Source: Shewanella eurypsychrophilus
GTDB taxonomy: Bacteria > Pseudomonadota > Gammaproteobacteria > Enterobacterales > Shewanellaceae
Length of the DNA: 64,000 nt
NCBI RefSeq assembly: GCF_007004545.3
Contig: NZ_CP045503.2
Coordinates: 1,086,501-1,150,500, forward strand
Direction of reading: 5' to 3'
Below the pieces are notes generated by a model. That model was not told the origin of the DNA, ran no database searches, and saw only the letters and a program-made list of their open reading frames with translations. Shown here in pieces: positions 24,260 through 33,913 of this stretch. Within the stretch, counting starts at the first letter, position 1. Each line of letters begins with the position of its first letter. The translations under genes and the position numbers were made by a program.

Positions 24260-26932
24260 TTAGTTTAAGAGTTTCTCTTTTATGGCCACACACCTTTGCT
24301 CGCTGTGATGAAGCTTAATCAGCTCAGAGAATGTGCTCGAAGAAAGTGCATTACTAGCCATTATCTTTTCCAGCCTAGCGATGCCAGCATAGTTACACTG
24401 AGTGGGTAACAGGTATCTGGTGTAAAGCGCCATGAATTGAGGGCTCTTGTGTTTATCCATTGCCAACCAAGCGTCGAGCCTCTGATCTGAGCTGGCCGCG
24501 CTGAGTCTCTGTTGCTCTTTTGGATACAGGTTGGTTATTGCAATATTCAAGCTTGAAGCTGCTAACTTTTCGTCATGTTGAATATGTGTCAGCCAATAGC
24601 GTTTAATTCCCGCTTCGGGTCTGGAGACTTCGGCGGCAATTGCTGCAACTTGACCTTCCTGGCTCAGATCTCGTTTACGCTCACTAACAATTAAGCCGCG
24701 GCTACCTAAGTGATCATAACGATTAAGCTGCTTTATGATGCTCCAACGCATCTGTTGATCTAAGGTTAGCCCCTTGATTTTAGATTGCCCTGCCAATAAC
24801 TTAGCCAGATGACCTTGTGCATCAGTGCTGGTGGAAAACTTGATATAAGCATTGAACCATAGCTGCTGAATTTGGCTATTGTCACTATTGACCATGGCCT
24901 TTCTCAGGCTCATCTGCTCAAACGCTTTAAGCGCCATTTTTATGTAGCTACTGTGGCTAGGTAATATCTGTTCCAGATCTGTCTTACTTTGATTCAGTGT
25001 CTCTAGCACTTGGGCTAATATTTCGGGCTGTTTCTCTTGGGGAAGGTTAATAAAAACTATGCCTAGATATTCATTTAACGACAAGCTGCCGCTGGATACG
25101 TTCTCCCAAAGGGTTTGCCAGATCATAGAACGTAACTGGCTATCTTTGATCTGATTCAGTGCGGTTTTCACTGTCTCTAATGAGCGTTTATCTAAGCTGA
25201 CTTTGACATAACCTAAATCCAAGTAATTGGGATAGACAAGATCTGGACAGCGGCTACCTATGAGCGGTTTTACTTCGGTACGTTTACCGCGATAGTTAAC
25301 GTCGATAGCACGCACTCTATGTAACTCATTGCGTCCCTTGGTATACAGTCCAACTTTAATTTTCTGTTCTCTTAAGGTGAGTATTTGCTCGTTCACCGGA
25401 GATTGAATTATCGCAAATTCATTGATGCGGTTATTCTTACAGCTAAATTCAGCTGTCACAGTGTTAACCCCAAGGCTATAGAGCCAATCTTGTTGCCATT
25501 GATTGAGATCGCGTCTGGCTGTGAGGCTTTGACTTGCAAAGAAGTCAGCCGGGCTAGCATTCTGATAAGCATATTGTTTAAGGTAATTCTGAGTGCCAGC
25601 TTTGAACTGTGTTTCATTCACTAAGTGCTCAAGTCTAATAAGGCTTACTTTACCTTTATGTGGACCGATACTAGATAAGCCAGAGTGAGTGCCAGAGTGA
25701 GAGCTATAGTTGGCCTGCAAGGTATCAGCTTCATAGGCATGAGCTTTATTCGAGTCATAGTGGCTAACACTCTGGTGCGCTTCATAATCTAGTTGTGTGA
25801 ATAGTTGCTGGGATAAATGGCTGCGTAAGCTATCGTTCAGCCAGCTTTCATCCCACCAGTTTGCTGTAACCATGATGCCAAACCATTGAGCCGCTAGATC
25901 ATCTATTACCGAACGCATCAGCTCTTTTTGTTGTTCTGCTGAGTTTGGGGGAGTGAGTACAAGATTAGGGTCTAAGTAGCTCAGAGATGCCGGTTGAGTA
26001 TATGCCTGTTTATTGTGCGGCATAGATAAAGCAGTGACTTGTTTAGGGATGAGTAGTAAATCAAATTTTGCAAAAGGGTAAGCAACACCTAAGCTAGCTT
26101 CCATTGTTTCTATGGCCGATGAGACATCCTCGAAAAGTACATCAGTTGCTATTTCCTTATTTAATGACTGCCTAGCTAATAATCTAAGTGGGTATTTTCC
26201 TTGGCTACTTTGCCAAACCTTAAAAGGCCCGGCGTTGAGTGAATAGGTATGAGGGCTAAGTTTTGCCGTTGTGGGAAACTGCCATTGCTTAAACTCACCC
26301 GCTTCAGTAACGCTTTGCTCCTTCATTGGACTGATCACGGTCCAATTCTTAGGCGCTAAGACATTGACGCTATAGCTGGCTTTCAGATCGGGTTGATCAA
26401 AGGCGGCAAACCACTTTCTGGACCAATTGGGTGCCAGATTTGAAGTGAGGTAGGCCTCACCATCAATCGGGTCTATGTAGCGCACTAGACCTGGATGCTG
26501 CTCTTTTGAGTAGGCTCTTGAATAGCTTATTTCGACTGTGTTCGATCCAGACACTAGCAAGCTAGGGCTTAAGGTGAATACTGAGCCATCATATCTTGGA
26601 TAAATCTTATGGTCATTGATGATAAAGGCGCTGATATTAGCCTGCTCAAGGTCTAGCTGGATTGCGTCCTTTGGATCGCTAAGTTGGAACGTCACTAGGC
26701 TGGTGGCACTGAAATGGTCAGCTTGAGTCAGGTTTACTGTTAGCTGATAGTGGATATCTGAGATCCGAGCCTTGCGTGCTTTGGCCTTCGCATACTCTTT
26801 AGCTGCAAAATCCTTAGTGGCCGTGTCATTTGAATTCGCCTTGCTGGTGCCTGCTTGTTTCTGGCTGGTACTGTTACATGAGATAAGTAGCAACGAACTG
26901 AGGATAAACAGGGTGACACGCAATAGATTCAC
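24260..26932 (-). CDS. M1 aminopeptidase-like lipoprotein with lost zinc site
   Basis: 890 residues. Signal peptide with lipobox LLISC (Cys19), then the M1 peptidase fold: N-terminal beta domain (residues 55-240), thermolysin-like domain (about 270-480) and helical C-terminal part. At the place of HExxH-x18-E the sequence is DDLAAQW (344-350) and WLND (364-367). Both zinc histidines and both glutamates are therefore replaced (D344, D345, A348, D367). The GAMEN exopeptidase loop is also absent (ALSMP at 301-305). WFG and WWDESWLN are kept, so homology is clear. It is probably a non-catalytic envelope protein. Confidence 0.85.
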   Translation of the reverse strand: MNLLRVTLFILSSLLLISCNSTSQKQAGTSKANSNDTATKDFAAKEYAKAKARKARISDIHYQLTVNLTQADHFSATSLVTFQLSDPKDAIQLDLEQANISAFIINDHKIYPRYDGSVFTLSPSLLVSGSNTVEISYSRAYSKEQHPGLVRYIDPIDGEAYLTSNLAPNWSRKWFAAFDQPDLKASYSVNVLAPKNWTVISPMKEQSVTEAGEFKQWQFPTTAKLSPHTYSLNAGPFKVWQSSQGKYPLRLLARQSLNKEIATDVLFEDVSSAIETMEASLGVAYPFAKFDLLLIPKQVTALSMPHNKQAYTQPASLSYLDPNLVLTPPNSAEQQKELMRSVIDDLAAQWFGIMVTANWWDESWLNDSLRSHLSQQLFTQLDYEAHQSVSHYDSNKAHAYEADTLQANYSSHSGTHSGLSSIGPHKGKVSLIRLEHLVNETQFKAGTQNYLKQYAYQNASPADFFASQSLTARRDLNQWQQDWLYSLGVNTVTAEFSCKNNRINEFAIIQSPVNEQILTLREQKIKVGLYTKGRNELHRVRAIDVNYRGKRTEVKPLIGSRCPDLVYPNYLDLGYVKVSLDKRSLETVKTALNQIKDSQLRSMIWQTLWENVSSGSLSLNEYLGIVFINLPQEKQPEILAQVLETLNQSKTDLEQILPSHSSYIKMALKAFEQMSLRKAMVNSDNSQIQQLWFNAYIKFSTSTDAQGHLAKLLAGQSKIKGLTLDQQMRWSIIKQLNRYDHLGSRGLIVSERKRDLSQEGQVAAIAAEVSRPEAGIKRYWLTHIQHDEKLAASSLNIAITNLYPKEQQRLSAASSDQRLDAWLAMDKHKSPQFMALYTRYLLPTQCNYAGIARLEKIMASNALSSSTFSELIKLHHSEQRCVAIKEKLLN

Positions 26933-27122
26933 AGCTTAGTACCTGATAAAGAGTAGGGTTTGATTTTATGACAGGAACACTAACCGATTTTGGTATTGAG
27001 CGCGATAACAAAAACGAGTGGGCTCATTATGGGGCTAATTATGTGGGGAAGGCAGGCATAAAAAATGCCAGCCAAAAAAATTGACCAGCATTCATATCTA
27101 ATCGCTCAAATGAGCTGGGGAT

Positions 27123-27716
27123 TTACAAGCCTAGGAAAGACTTAGATTTCACCTTACGGATCTCTTTTTCATCAGACCATTCGATAAGGCCAGTTTCGAG
27201 ATCCATCAGACGCATTGTCATCTTATAGTAGACATCTTTAGTGCTACCGGCTTGTTTCACTATGCTAGAAAGGTTGCCATACAGCATGTATTGCGCGCCA
27301 ATTTGACGACCGAAGCTGATCGCGGTAGATGGGTCTACCATGCCGGCATTGTTCTGATAGTCCAGTTGTTTACGTACTGCATCGACTTTAGTCATATCGA
27401 TGAAACGGAACTTACCTGAACGAAGTAGCTTGTTGCTAATCGAGTCTGTTACTGATTCAGTATCGATATGCTCTGAGGTCTTGTTCTTAATCTTGTCGAC
27501 AAACATAATCGGACGATCGTTAGCCGTCATCACAAGGATTGGCGGGAAGGTCAGCATACTGTCTACCATCTTAGCTGCAATGGCTTGTAGATCTGAAGAG
27601 CCGAAGTTCTCATTGACCGTTTCTACTTCAGTGGCGTCACCGTATTCTACTTTTGATTGACAACCAGCGAGCCCAACAGCGACTGCTAGCATAAAAATGA
27701 GTTTAAAGTTTTTCAT
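27123..27716 (-). CDS. lpoB: LpoB-type penicillin-binding-protein activator
   Basis: 197 residues from the ATG at 27716 (GGAAG upstream); an ATG four codons earlier is possible. Lipobox LAGC (Cys22 region). The LpoB fold follows, with LQAIAAKMVDSMLTFPP and the C-terminal MTMRLMDLETGLIEWSDEKE. In enterobacteria LpoB is an outer-membrane lipoprotein that stimulates PBP1b. It lies 25 bases after the COG3014-like lipoprotein gene on the same strand, a conserved pairing in Vibrio/Shewanella-type genomes. Confidence 0.9.
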   Translation of the reverse strand: MKNFKLIFMLAVAVGLAGCQSKVEYGDATEVETVNENFGSSDLQAIAAKMVDSMLTFPPILVMTANDRPIMFVDKIKNKTSEHIDTESVTDSISNKLLRSGKFRFIDMTKVDAVRKQLDYQNNAGMVDPSTAISFGRQIGAQYMLYGNLSSIVKQAGSTKDVYYKMTMRLMDLETGLIEWSDEKEIRKVKSKSFLGL

Positions 27717-27740
27717 AGTGGCTTCCATAATAAGTGTGTA

Positions 27741-29108
27741 TTAGATGATTATTGAATAAAAACGCGTGTAATTACCAGTATCGATTGCCCAGACGAGTGT
27801 TGTTCTACCACTCTTTACTTCAATCTCTTTAGGTGCTGAATTATCTAGCTTGATAGAGTAGCTACCATCTTTAAGGTAAGTTCTAGCAATTTGAGCCTGT
27901 TTAGGTAAGGTCAGCCAGCTGCGTCTATCGGCCTGCTCGGTGACAACATTGAATATCTGCATGGCGATAGCGGCGATATCCGTTTCGTTATGTCGCTTCT
28001 TGCTTTGACTTTCTACGCTTCTGGCCATCTCAGACTTAGCGTAAACCCTGGCAGCTTGTCTGACTAATGCAGCAGGAAGGTCTTCTTTTAGCGCTGTGAT
28101 AGCCAGTGCATCTAAATTAGCGATAGGGGCTGCTGTTAAAGGCTTGCCCAGTCCGGTTAGCTTACCTTTTGAAACCTTACGTGAATTTGAAGTATAGGTG
28201 GCTAATGAGGCTGTTTGCCAGTTTCCATGTATGGTAAAAGGCACGGTTATACTTTGTTTTTCAGGAACAAAGCCACGCTCAAGCAAGATAATGACTTGGC
28301 CTTCACCTTTCTTTTGTTGAGTGGCCTTTCCCCAGCGGCGTTCAAACTCCTCTTGTTGTGGCATAGATAGCTGAGTGGCTAGCCTGACAAGATCTTGTTG
28401 TAAGAAGGGATTGTTGGGGCTTATTTGCGCTGCCTTACGATAATCGATAAAGGCATCGTTTGGCTCGCCTAATATTTCGTGTAATACACCAGTAGTGTAA
28501 TAACTATAGGCATTGAGGAAAGAGCTGGTGACTGTACCAGCGGCGTTTCCTAGCTTATTAATTTCCGCGTCTATGGTGCCATTAGCCATGGCTTGTACTG
28601 ATTCTTGAGACTTTTGATATCTGTCTTGCTCTGAGCTCTGTAGTTGGTTACTCCGCCTGACTTCAACGAGTGCGCCTTGCTGATCACCACTGAATAGATA
28701 GTTAAGTGCCTGGTATTGGTGCAACATGACTCGCTCATAGCCTGGGCCACGATAGGGGATCACGTTGTCGTTGATAAATAAGCTACTTGCGGTTGCGCCC
28801 AAATCAGTGACACTTAAGGTCGCCTTATCATCGAACTTGAGGTAAGCGGAAACAGCATCTTGATAGTATTGTTTGCTCGATTCAAAATCACCACTTATTT
28901 GAGCAACTCGACCAGCCTCTTGCGCATAGAGTAAGCCATCAGCGCCGGCTATATTTGCAGCGACCTCATTAACCCCTTTCATCGGCTCGCTAGTGTTGAG
29001 CTGTGCTTTTACCGGCGCTATTTGCGACGGGTAGTTTATAAATATGCTGTTAAACGCGCAACCTGATAGGCTGAGGGTCATCAGAGGGATTAATAGCCAA
29101 TGTTTCAT
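27741..29108 (-). CDS. COG3014-like lipoprotein
   Basis: 455 residues. Signal peptide with lipobox LSGC (Cys17), then a helical TPR-like region (AGRVAQISGDFESSKQYYQD, GDQQGALVEVRRSNQLQ, GEPNDAFIDYRKAAQISPNN) and a beta-rich C-terminal part ending VWAIDTGNYTRFYSI. The function of the family is unproven; co-location with lpoB suggests a role in peptidoglycan or envelope assembly. Its ATG overlaps the deformylase stop by four bases (ATGA), so it is translationally coupled. Confidence 0.85.
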   Translation of the reverse strand: MKHWLLIPLMTLSLSGCAFNSIFINYPSQIAPVKAQLNTSEPMKGVNEVAANIAGADGLLYAQEAGRVAQISGDFESSKQYYQDAVSAYLKFDDKATLSVTDLGATASSLFINDNVIPYRGPGYERVMLHQYQALNYLFSGDQQGALVEVRRSNQLQSSEQDRYQKSQESVQAMANGTIDAEINKLGNAAGTVTSSFLNAYSYYTTGVLHEILGEPNDAFIDYRKAAQISPNNPFLQQDLVRLATQLSMPQQEEFERRWGKATQQKKGEGQVIILLERGFVPEKQSITVPFTIHGNWQTASLATYTSNSRKVSKGKLTGLGKPLTAAPIANLDALAITALKEDLPAALVRQAARVYAKSEMARSVESQSKKRHNETDIAAIAMQIFNVVTEQADRRSWLTLPKQAQIARTYLKDGSYSIKLDNSAPKEIEVKSGRTTLVWAIDTGNYTRFYSIII

Positions 29109-29605
29109 TGTGCGTCCTCACCAAAACTACTTTCCGTCTGCATAGCGCTCCTTTCATACAAGGTGATACCTTGAAGGTGATCGAATTCATGCTGAAAAAT
29201 ACGTGCTATAAACCCAGTTAACGTTTGTTGATGCTCTAGCCCATTAAGGTCTTGAAAACGAACTTCGACCCATTCATGCCTTAAAATAACGAACCTTTGA
29301 AGTTCAATTGATAAACAGCCTTCTTCACCGGAAACTAGCTCATCGGAGCAGGCAATGATTTTAGGATTAACCACTATACAGGGCTCAATATAAGGGGCAT
29401 CTGGGTAGCGTTCATTGGGCTTAGAGGCCATGATAAACATGGCTATGCTTTGATTAACTTGAGGTGCAGCAATGCCGATGCCTTTTGCCAGCATCATGGA
29501 TTCGAGCATATTATCGGCAAGTTGCGTCAATGTCGCTGAAAATTCAGTTACCTGTTGTACTTGCCTGTTGAGTATAGCCTCGCCAACTTGCGCTATGGCT
29601 AACAT
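29105..29605 (-). CDS. def: Peptide deformylase paralogue
   Basis: 166 residues. All three deformylase motifs are present: GIGIAAPQ near residue 43, EGCLS near 95, and HEFDHLQG near 138 (metal ligands Cys, His, His). It removes the formyl group from new proteins. The main def gene is usually linked to fmt; here the gene is coupled to lipoprotein genes, so it is more likely a second copy. The C-terminal tail is short and polar. Confidence 0.9.
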   Translation of the reverse strand: MLAIAQVGEAILNRQVQQVTEFSATLTQLADNMLESMMLAKGIGIAAPQVNQSIAMFIMASKPNERYPDAPYIEPCIVVNPKIIACSDELVSGEEGCLSIELQRFVILRHEWVEVRFQDLNGLEHQQTLTGFIARIFQHEFDHLQGITLYERSAMQTESSFGEDAQ

Positions 29606-29678
29606 TTCAATCCTTCAAATGTGCTGTATTCAGGTTCAGCTTGCTGTGTTTCGGTCATCTTGTATAAGACTCAACAAT

Positions 29679-29891
29679 TTAATAGTGCGGCGGAGGTGTC
29701 TCTTCCGACTGATCCGCCATATTACTCGGTTCAACGGTATGTAATTTGCTGACTAAGAGTCGTATTGCTTGTTGCTGATTAGACAGCAAGTCATTTAACT
29801 TGATCACTTGCTGATTGAGATCTTCTATGGTGCCTTCTTGGAAGGCTAGTTTCATTTCAAGATCTTCGACTCTTTGTTCTAAATGTTCCAT
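29679..29891 (-). CDS. slyX: SlyX family protein
   Basis: 70 residues from the ATG at 29891 with GAGG five bases upstream; the longer frame from 29921 would overlap the upstream gene. It is almost wholly coiled coil ([36 protein letters not shown]), ending in the family PPHY tail. The biochemical role is unknown. It lies eight bases after the WD40 lipoprotein stop, so they are co-transcribed. SlyX next to fkpA is a known gammaproteobacterial arrangement, here with the WD40 gene in between. Confidence 0.92.
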   Translation of the reverse strand: MEHLEQRVEDLEMKLAFQEGTIEDLNQQVIKLNDLLSNQQQAIRLLVSKLHTVEPSNMADQSEETPPPHY

Positions 29892-29899
29892 TTTTACCT

Positions 29900-30871
29900 C
29901 TAATGGATTGGGGCTGGCCAAGTTTCCACTAAGCCATTACTGCTAATCGTTAGGATCTGGTTTGCATCCTTATTTGCGACAGAGTATACAACGGCTCCCT
30001 TGGTTTGGGCATGTTTGGTGCGCTGAACTTGCCAATTGGCTAGGGATTGACCGGTTTTTATGTCCCATACTCTGACTTCTCTGGCCGGTGTGCCAGTGAG
30101 CAGCAATGTATCATGATTTGAAAAGCGCGCCGTTGAAAAGTTCATTTTTCTACGATGGATATTTAGCTGACTCAATGTGCTACCCACTTTATTATCCATA
30201 ACCTTGGCAATATTCGTGCTATCACCGATAAATGAAAGGCTGCCTGAGTTATTTAAGTTTACCTTGATAACCCTATTATCAAATTGCCAAGTGTGTATTG
30301 GTTGACCAGAAATTGCCTTCCATAGAATAGCTTGCTTATCATTTGATCCCGTCAAGGCGATTCTCCCGTCGGCGGATAAAGATACACTATTCACTTTTTC
30401 TGTGTGCCCCAAAAACTTAATCAAGGAGGGTGATTGCGTTGAAACTGAGGGCATCAGAGACATGACACTGCCGTCAGTGAGGCCGATTAATAAACTGCCA
30501 AAATTAGACACAGCCACGCTTTGCCCAGTCGATGGTAGCGACCACCACCCTAAGGAAGCGCCGTTTACAACGCTCCATAGCGCAACGGAATTCCTGCTTA
30601 ATGAGGCGGCAAAATCTTGGTTAGGTGAAAGCGCGACATCAAATGCCGTATTATCAGAGCCGCCATGTAGCCAGGTATATTTTTGTTCTTGAGCTTGTAG
30701 ATCCCATAACTGGATACCGCTGTTAGCGGTACTGACAAGCGCTAAGTTCCCCTGTTGTGAGAGGCTGGCGTCGTAGCTAGGTTCAGTGATCAAGGTCTGA
30801 GTATTCAAAGGCTGGGGCTGGCACGCAGTAAATATGAGCGTACAAAAAACAGCCATAAAGAAAATTTTCAT
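29900..30871 (-). CDS. WD40-repeat lipoprotein
   Basis: 323 residues. Signal peptide with lipobox FTAC (Cys17). WD40-type blades are visible, for example [39 protein letters not shown] and [18 protein letters not shown], forming a beta-propeller. It is probably a periplasmic scaffold protein anchored to the outer membrane. It is divergent from fkpA (166 bases between starts) and followed by slyX. No enzyme motif. Confidence 0.85.
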   Translation of the reverse strand: MKIFFMAVFCTLIFTACQPQPLNTQTLITEPSYDASLSQQGNLALVSTANSGIQLWDLQAQEQKYTWLHGGSDNTAFDVALSPNQDFAASLSRNSVALWSVVNGASLGWWSLPSTGQSVAVSNFGSLLIGLTDGSVMSLMPSVSTQSPSLIKFLGHTEKVNSVSLSADGRIALTGSNDKQAILWKAISGQPIHTWQFDNRVIKVNLNNSGSLSFIGDSTNIAKVMDNKVGSTLSQLNIHRRKMNFSTARFSNHDTLLLTGTPAREVRVWDIKTGQSLANWQVQRTKHAQTKGAVVYSVANKDANQILTISSNGLVETWPAPIH

Positions 30872-31037
30872 GAACTTGCTCCCAATACTATTGTCTCTAG
30901 CTCAAGTGAAGTGCATTTACATGCGATGATTAAACATAAGTAATGTAATTGGAATAACCTATTTAACTAGTATAAAGTGGATCGCCTTATAAGATAAGGT
31001 TATTGTCACGACTAGAAGATCCTGAGGAAGCTTTTTA

Positions 31038-31823
31038 ATGAAATCTATTTATAAATTATCACTGGTTGCGTTGGCTGTTGTTGGCCTGTCAGCTTGTAAT
31101 CAAGAGCAAAAAACAACTGAAGCTGCTGCCAATGTTGAATTGAAAACAGAAGTACAAAAAGAAGCTTATAGTGTCGGTGCATCTATTGGTAAATACATGT
31201 CTGGTCATATCAAGGAGCAAGAAGAGCTCGGTATGCCTGTTGACCGTGACTTAATCATCTCTGGTTTCAGCAATGGTCTAAATGACGAGCTTAAGCTGAC
31301 AGAAGAAGAGATGCAGACAGTTCTTCAAGGTCTTGACGAGAAGTTAAATGAGAAGCGTCAGGCTCAAGCAACGGTTTTAGCTGAGAAAGCATTGGCTGTT
31401 AGCTCTGAATTCTTAGAGATTAACAAGGCTAAAGAAGGTGTTGTGACCACTGAGTCTGGCCTTCAGTATGAAGTCATGACTCCAGGTACTGGTGATAAGC
31501 CTGTTGCTGAAGATACTGTTGAAGTTCACTATGTGGGCACATTAACAGATGGCACTGAGTTTGATAGCTCTGTAGCCCGTGGCGAGCCTGCTAAGTTTCC
31601 ACTAAATCGCGTTATTCCTGGCTGGACTGAAGGTGTTCAGTTGATGCCTGTAGGCGCTAAGTACAAGTTCGTTATCCCTGCAAATCTTGCATATGGCGAA
31701 CGTGATACGGGAACTATTCCTGCTAACTCAACACTGGTATTCGAAGTTGAGTTACTTTCTATCGAGAAAGCTGCTGCTCCTACTGCTGAAGCAGAAGCTG
31801 CAGATCATGGTCACGCTCACTAA
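31038..31823 (+). CDS. fkpA: FKBP-type peptidyl-prolyl isomerase FkpA
   Basis: 261 residues. Periplasmic chaperone and prolyl isomerase that helps outer-membrane proteins fold. Signal peptide with LSAC lipobox (Cys20), N-terminal helical dimerisation domain (residues 30-140) and C-terminal FKBP domain (about 150-240: [48 protein letters not shown]). A His-containing tail (ADHGHAH) is unusual for E. coli FkpA. It is followed by a strong terminator. Confidence 0.95.
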   Translation: MKSIYKLSLVALAVVGLSACNQEQKTTEAAANVELKTEVQKEAYSVGASIGKYMSGHIKEQEELGMPVDRDLIISGFSNGLNDELKLTEEEMQTVLQGLDEKLNEKRQAQATVLAEKALAVSSEFLEINKAKEGVVTTESGLQYEVMTPGTGDKPVAEDTVEVHYVGTLTDGTEFDSSVARGEPAKFPLNRVIPGWTEGVQLMPVGAKYKFVIPANLAYGERDTGTIPANSTLVFEVELLSIEKAAAPTAEAEAADHGHAH

Positions 31824-31857
31824 TTCTGGCTAATGCCTGGATTTGATGACTTATTGA

Positions 31858-31882
31858 AAGGACGCTTAGGCGTCCTTTTTTG
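31858..31882 (+). terminator. Rho-independent terminator of fkpA
   Basis: AAGGACGC-TTA-GGCGTCCTT followed by TTTTTG. Confidence 0.9.
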
Positions 31883-31934
31883 TTATCTGATGCTTTCTAT
31901 TTACAGTTTTATACCGATTGAAAAGCACTATTTT

Positions 31935-33263
31935 TTAAAATGAGTAACGCACGGTAAAGCCTGCGTAGTCCATCGATAAGTGATTAACTAACCTATCAGC
32001 TTCGATCTCTTGGTTAAAGCGACCAGCAATCAAAGAGGTTGCCCAGCGCTGGCTTAACTGATAATCCAGGCTCATCCATAGTTCTTGAGAGCTTATTTTA
32101 CTCGATGCTGTCGCATGTAAGCCAATATTCGCCGATAGTTTATGGGTAAATTGATAGCCCACCTCAGTCATCACTGAAGGGGCGAATAGCCACTGTGCTT
32201 GCTCGCTGAGGTTACTGCCTTTGATATTGTCTAGTCTGATGGATAGCTGCTTCACGCTAATACCTGCACCAACATCGAGCTTCCAATCGCTGTTAGGCAG
32301 CAGTTCAAACATATAATCTGTATTTACTCCCCATAGGCGATATGCCGAGATCACCTCTTTTCCGGCTTGGTAGTGCTTACCGCCAAAGTTTATATCTTGG
32401 GCTAAGGTACTTGTGCTTCTGGATTCAAAAGGCGTCAAATTTATAGATAAATATTGGCCTTTGTCCATGCCCCACTTTAGTCTTGCTCCTGCATAGGTAT
32501 TAGGCTCATCCTCCCTACCAAAGCTTTTTAGATCGAACATGGTGTTGTTGCCATCTTGGACTCGGTTATGCTGTGTTGATGCGCCGCCAATAAACAGTTC
32601 ATAGCTATGTCGATAAGCGTCTTGTTGATTATGGCCCCAGTCATCATAGGTGTTAGAGGTTAAGTTTGATGTTTTTTTGCCTCTTCCCGGAATGTAATTA
32701 ACCATCAAGCCTACGCTGTCTGATCCCAAGGTTGGCGTGACAAGCAGATCGGAAAGATTGTAGGGGTCTGTCCAATAGAGGCTGGACATTACAGCGATTG
32801 AAGCTCCAGCCATCACATCATCTAAATAGTGTTTATTAGCCCATACACGGCTTGCTCCCACTAAGCTCGCTAGACCGTATGCTGGGATCCCCCAGGCATT
32901 ACCATATCTATGTTGAATGTATGCAGCGCCGGAGAAAGCGGAAGAGGTGTGACCTGAAGGAAATGAGTTATAGGAGCTGCCATCGGGCCTTAACCGGGCA
33001 AATCCGAATTTCAAGCCATGAGTGACCACACCTGTGGTTAACATGCCTTTAGAGAGCTGCCAAGCGCCTTCATTATCGCCAATGACTAAACTGCCAGTTA
33101 GTGCTCCGGCAGGGAGCAGTATCTGCATCATGTCGCCGAAATCAGAAAAGTGTCCTGATTGGGTGGCATAAATTTCACTTTCGGCCAAAGCTGAATTGCT
33201 GACAGTGATGAATACAAAGCCAGCCAGTAGGCTTGCTGATAGATAATGGCGATGGTTTTTCAT
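31935..33263 (-). CDS. PAP2 lipid phosphatase fused to an outer-membrane beta-barrel-like domain
   Basis: 442 residues from the ATG at 33263; an in-frame start eight codons upstream is possible. Signal peptide ends ANSALA-like near residue 27. The PAP2 active site is complete: K85 to R92-P93 (KFGFARLRPDG), PSGH at 102-105 and SRVWANKHYLDD with H145 and D149. After residue 175 the protein changes to alternating beta strands (YLSINLTPFESRS, WKLDVGAGISVKQLSIRLD) and ends in Phe, like an outer-membrane barrel. It may dephosphorylate undecaprenyl-PP or lipid A phosphates in the periplasm (inference). Confidence 0.8.
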   Translation of the reverse strand: MKNHRHYLSASLLAGFVFITVSNSALAESEIYATQSGHFSDFGDMMQILLPAGALTGSLVIGDNEGAWQLSKGMLTTGVVTHGLKFGFARLRPDGSSYNSFPSGHTSSAFSGAAYIQHRYGNAWGIPAYGLASLVGASRVWANKHYLDDVMAGASIAVMSSLYWTDPYNLSDLLVTPTLGSDSVGLMVNYIPGRGKKTSNLTSNTYDDWGHNQQDAYRHSYELFIGGASTQHNRVQDGNNTMFDLKSFGREDEPNTYAGARLKWGMDKGQYLSINLTPFESRSTSTLAQDINFGGKHYQAGKEVISAYRLWGVNTDYMFELLPNSDWKLDVGAGISVKQLSIRLDNIKGSNLSEQAQWLFAPSVMTEVGYQFTHKLSANIGLHATASSKISSQELWMSLDYQLSQRWATSLIAGRFNQEIEADRLVNHLSMDYAGFTVRYSF

Positions 33264-33457
33264 TAGAAGCCTATTGAGTTTCACCAAGCGACAGTGATGA
33301 ATTGAAATTAATGGCGAGCATATTCTTTTCCAGTTTTTGAGTGATCACTAAGAGTTTTGGTGGTTTTTAATGAAAGTGAGTTACGCATCAGGCTTAGGTT
33401 TAGGGTAAAATTGAACAAGTGATGTAGTTTGATTTGATTGAGTGATAGGTTTTTAAT

Positions 33458-33832
33458 ATGGAATATGAATTTCGGCGTAACACCATGACAGGGACTGTGA
33501 TTGCTAGCTTTAGCATGGATCATGAGGTACTTGGATTTTGGTTTGCTGAAGAGCTGGGTGAAAATCAAGATAAATTTGACGAGCTCGTTAACGTTATTGA
33601 GCAGATGCAACAGGGTGCTATCAGTGAGTGGCGCTGGATAGGCAAGGGATTATCGTTGGAGCTTGATGGCGAGCAGGCCAGAATTTTTGCTAATGAGCTG
33701 GAAGATGGCGAAGAGTATGAATTTGAGGAGGACATGTCCCTCTATAATGGTGAGTCTGAAGCATTTTGTGGATTAGAAGACTTTCAGGCTGCTCTGATTA
33801 GCTGGCGAGAGTTTCTCGACGAGACCCGTTAG
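33458..33832 (+). CDS. yacL: UPF0231 family protein YacL
   Basis: 124 residues, very acidic. Family signature MEYEFRRNTMTGTVIASFSM at the N-terminus, HEVLGFWFAEELG near residue 22 and a C-terminal GLEDFQAALISWREFL. No function is established. It is a single-gene unit with its own terminator and is divergent from the PAP2 gene. Confidence 0.93.
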   Translation: MEYEFRRNTMTGTVIASFSMDHEVLGFWFAEELGENQDKFDELVNVIEQMQQGAISEWRWIGKGLSLELDGEQARIFANELEDGEEYEFEEDMSLYNGESEAFCGLEDFQAALISWREFLDETR

Positions 33833-33860
33833 GCTGGTATCAAAAATAATTATTCATTAA

Positions 33861-33887
33861 AAAGGCAGCCAATGGCTGCCTTTATTA
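33861..33887. terminator. Terminator between yacL and narP
   Basis: AAAGGCAGCC-AAT-GGCTGCCTTT with flanking A and T runs; usable by both converging genes. Confidence 0.85.
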
Positions 33888-33913
33888 TTTTACCTTGCCC
33901 ATATACATCAGGG

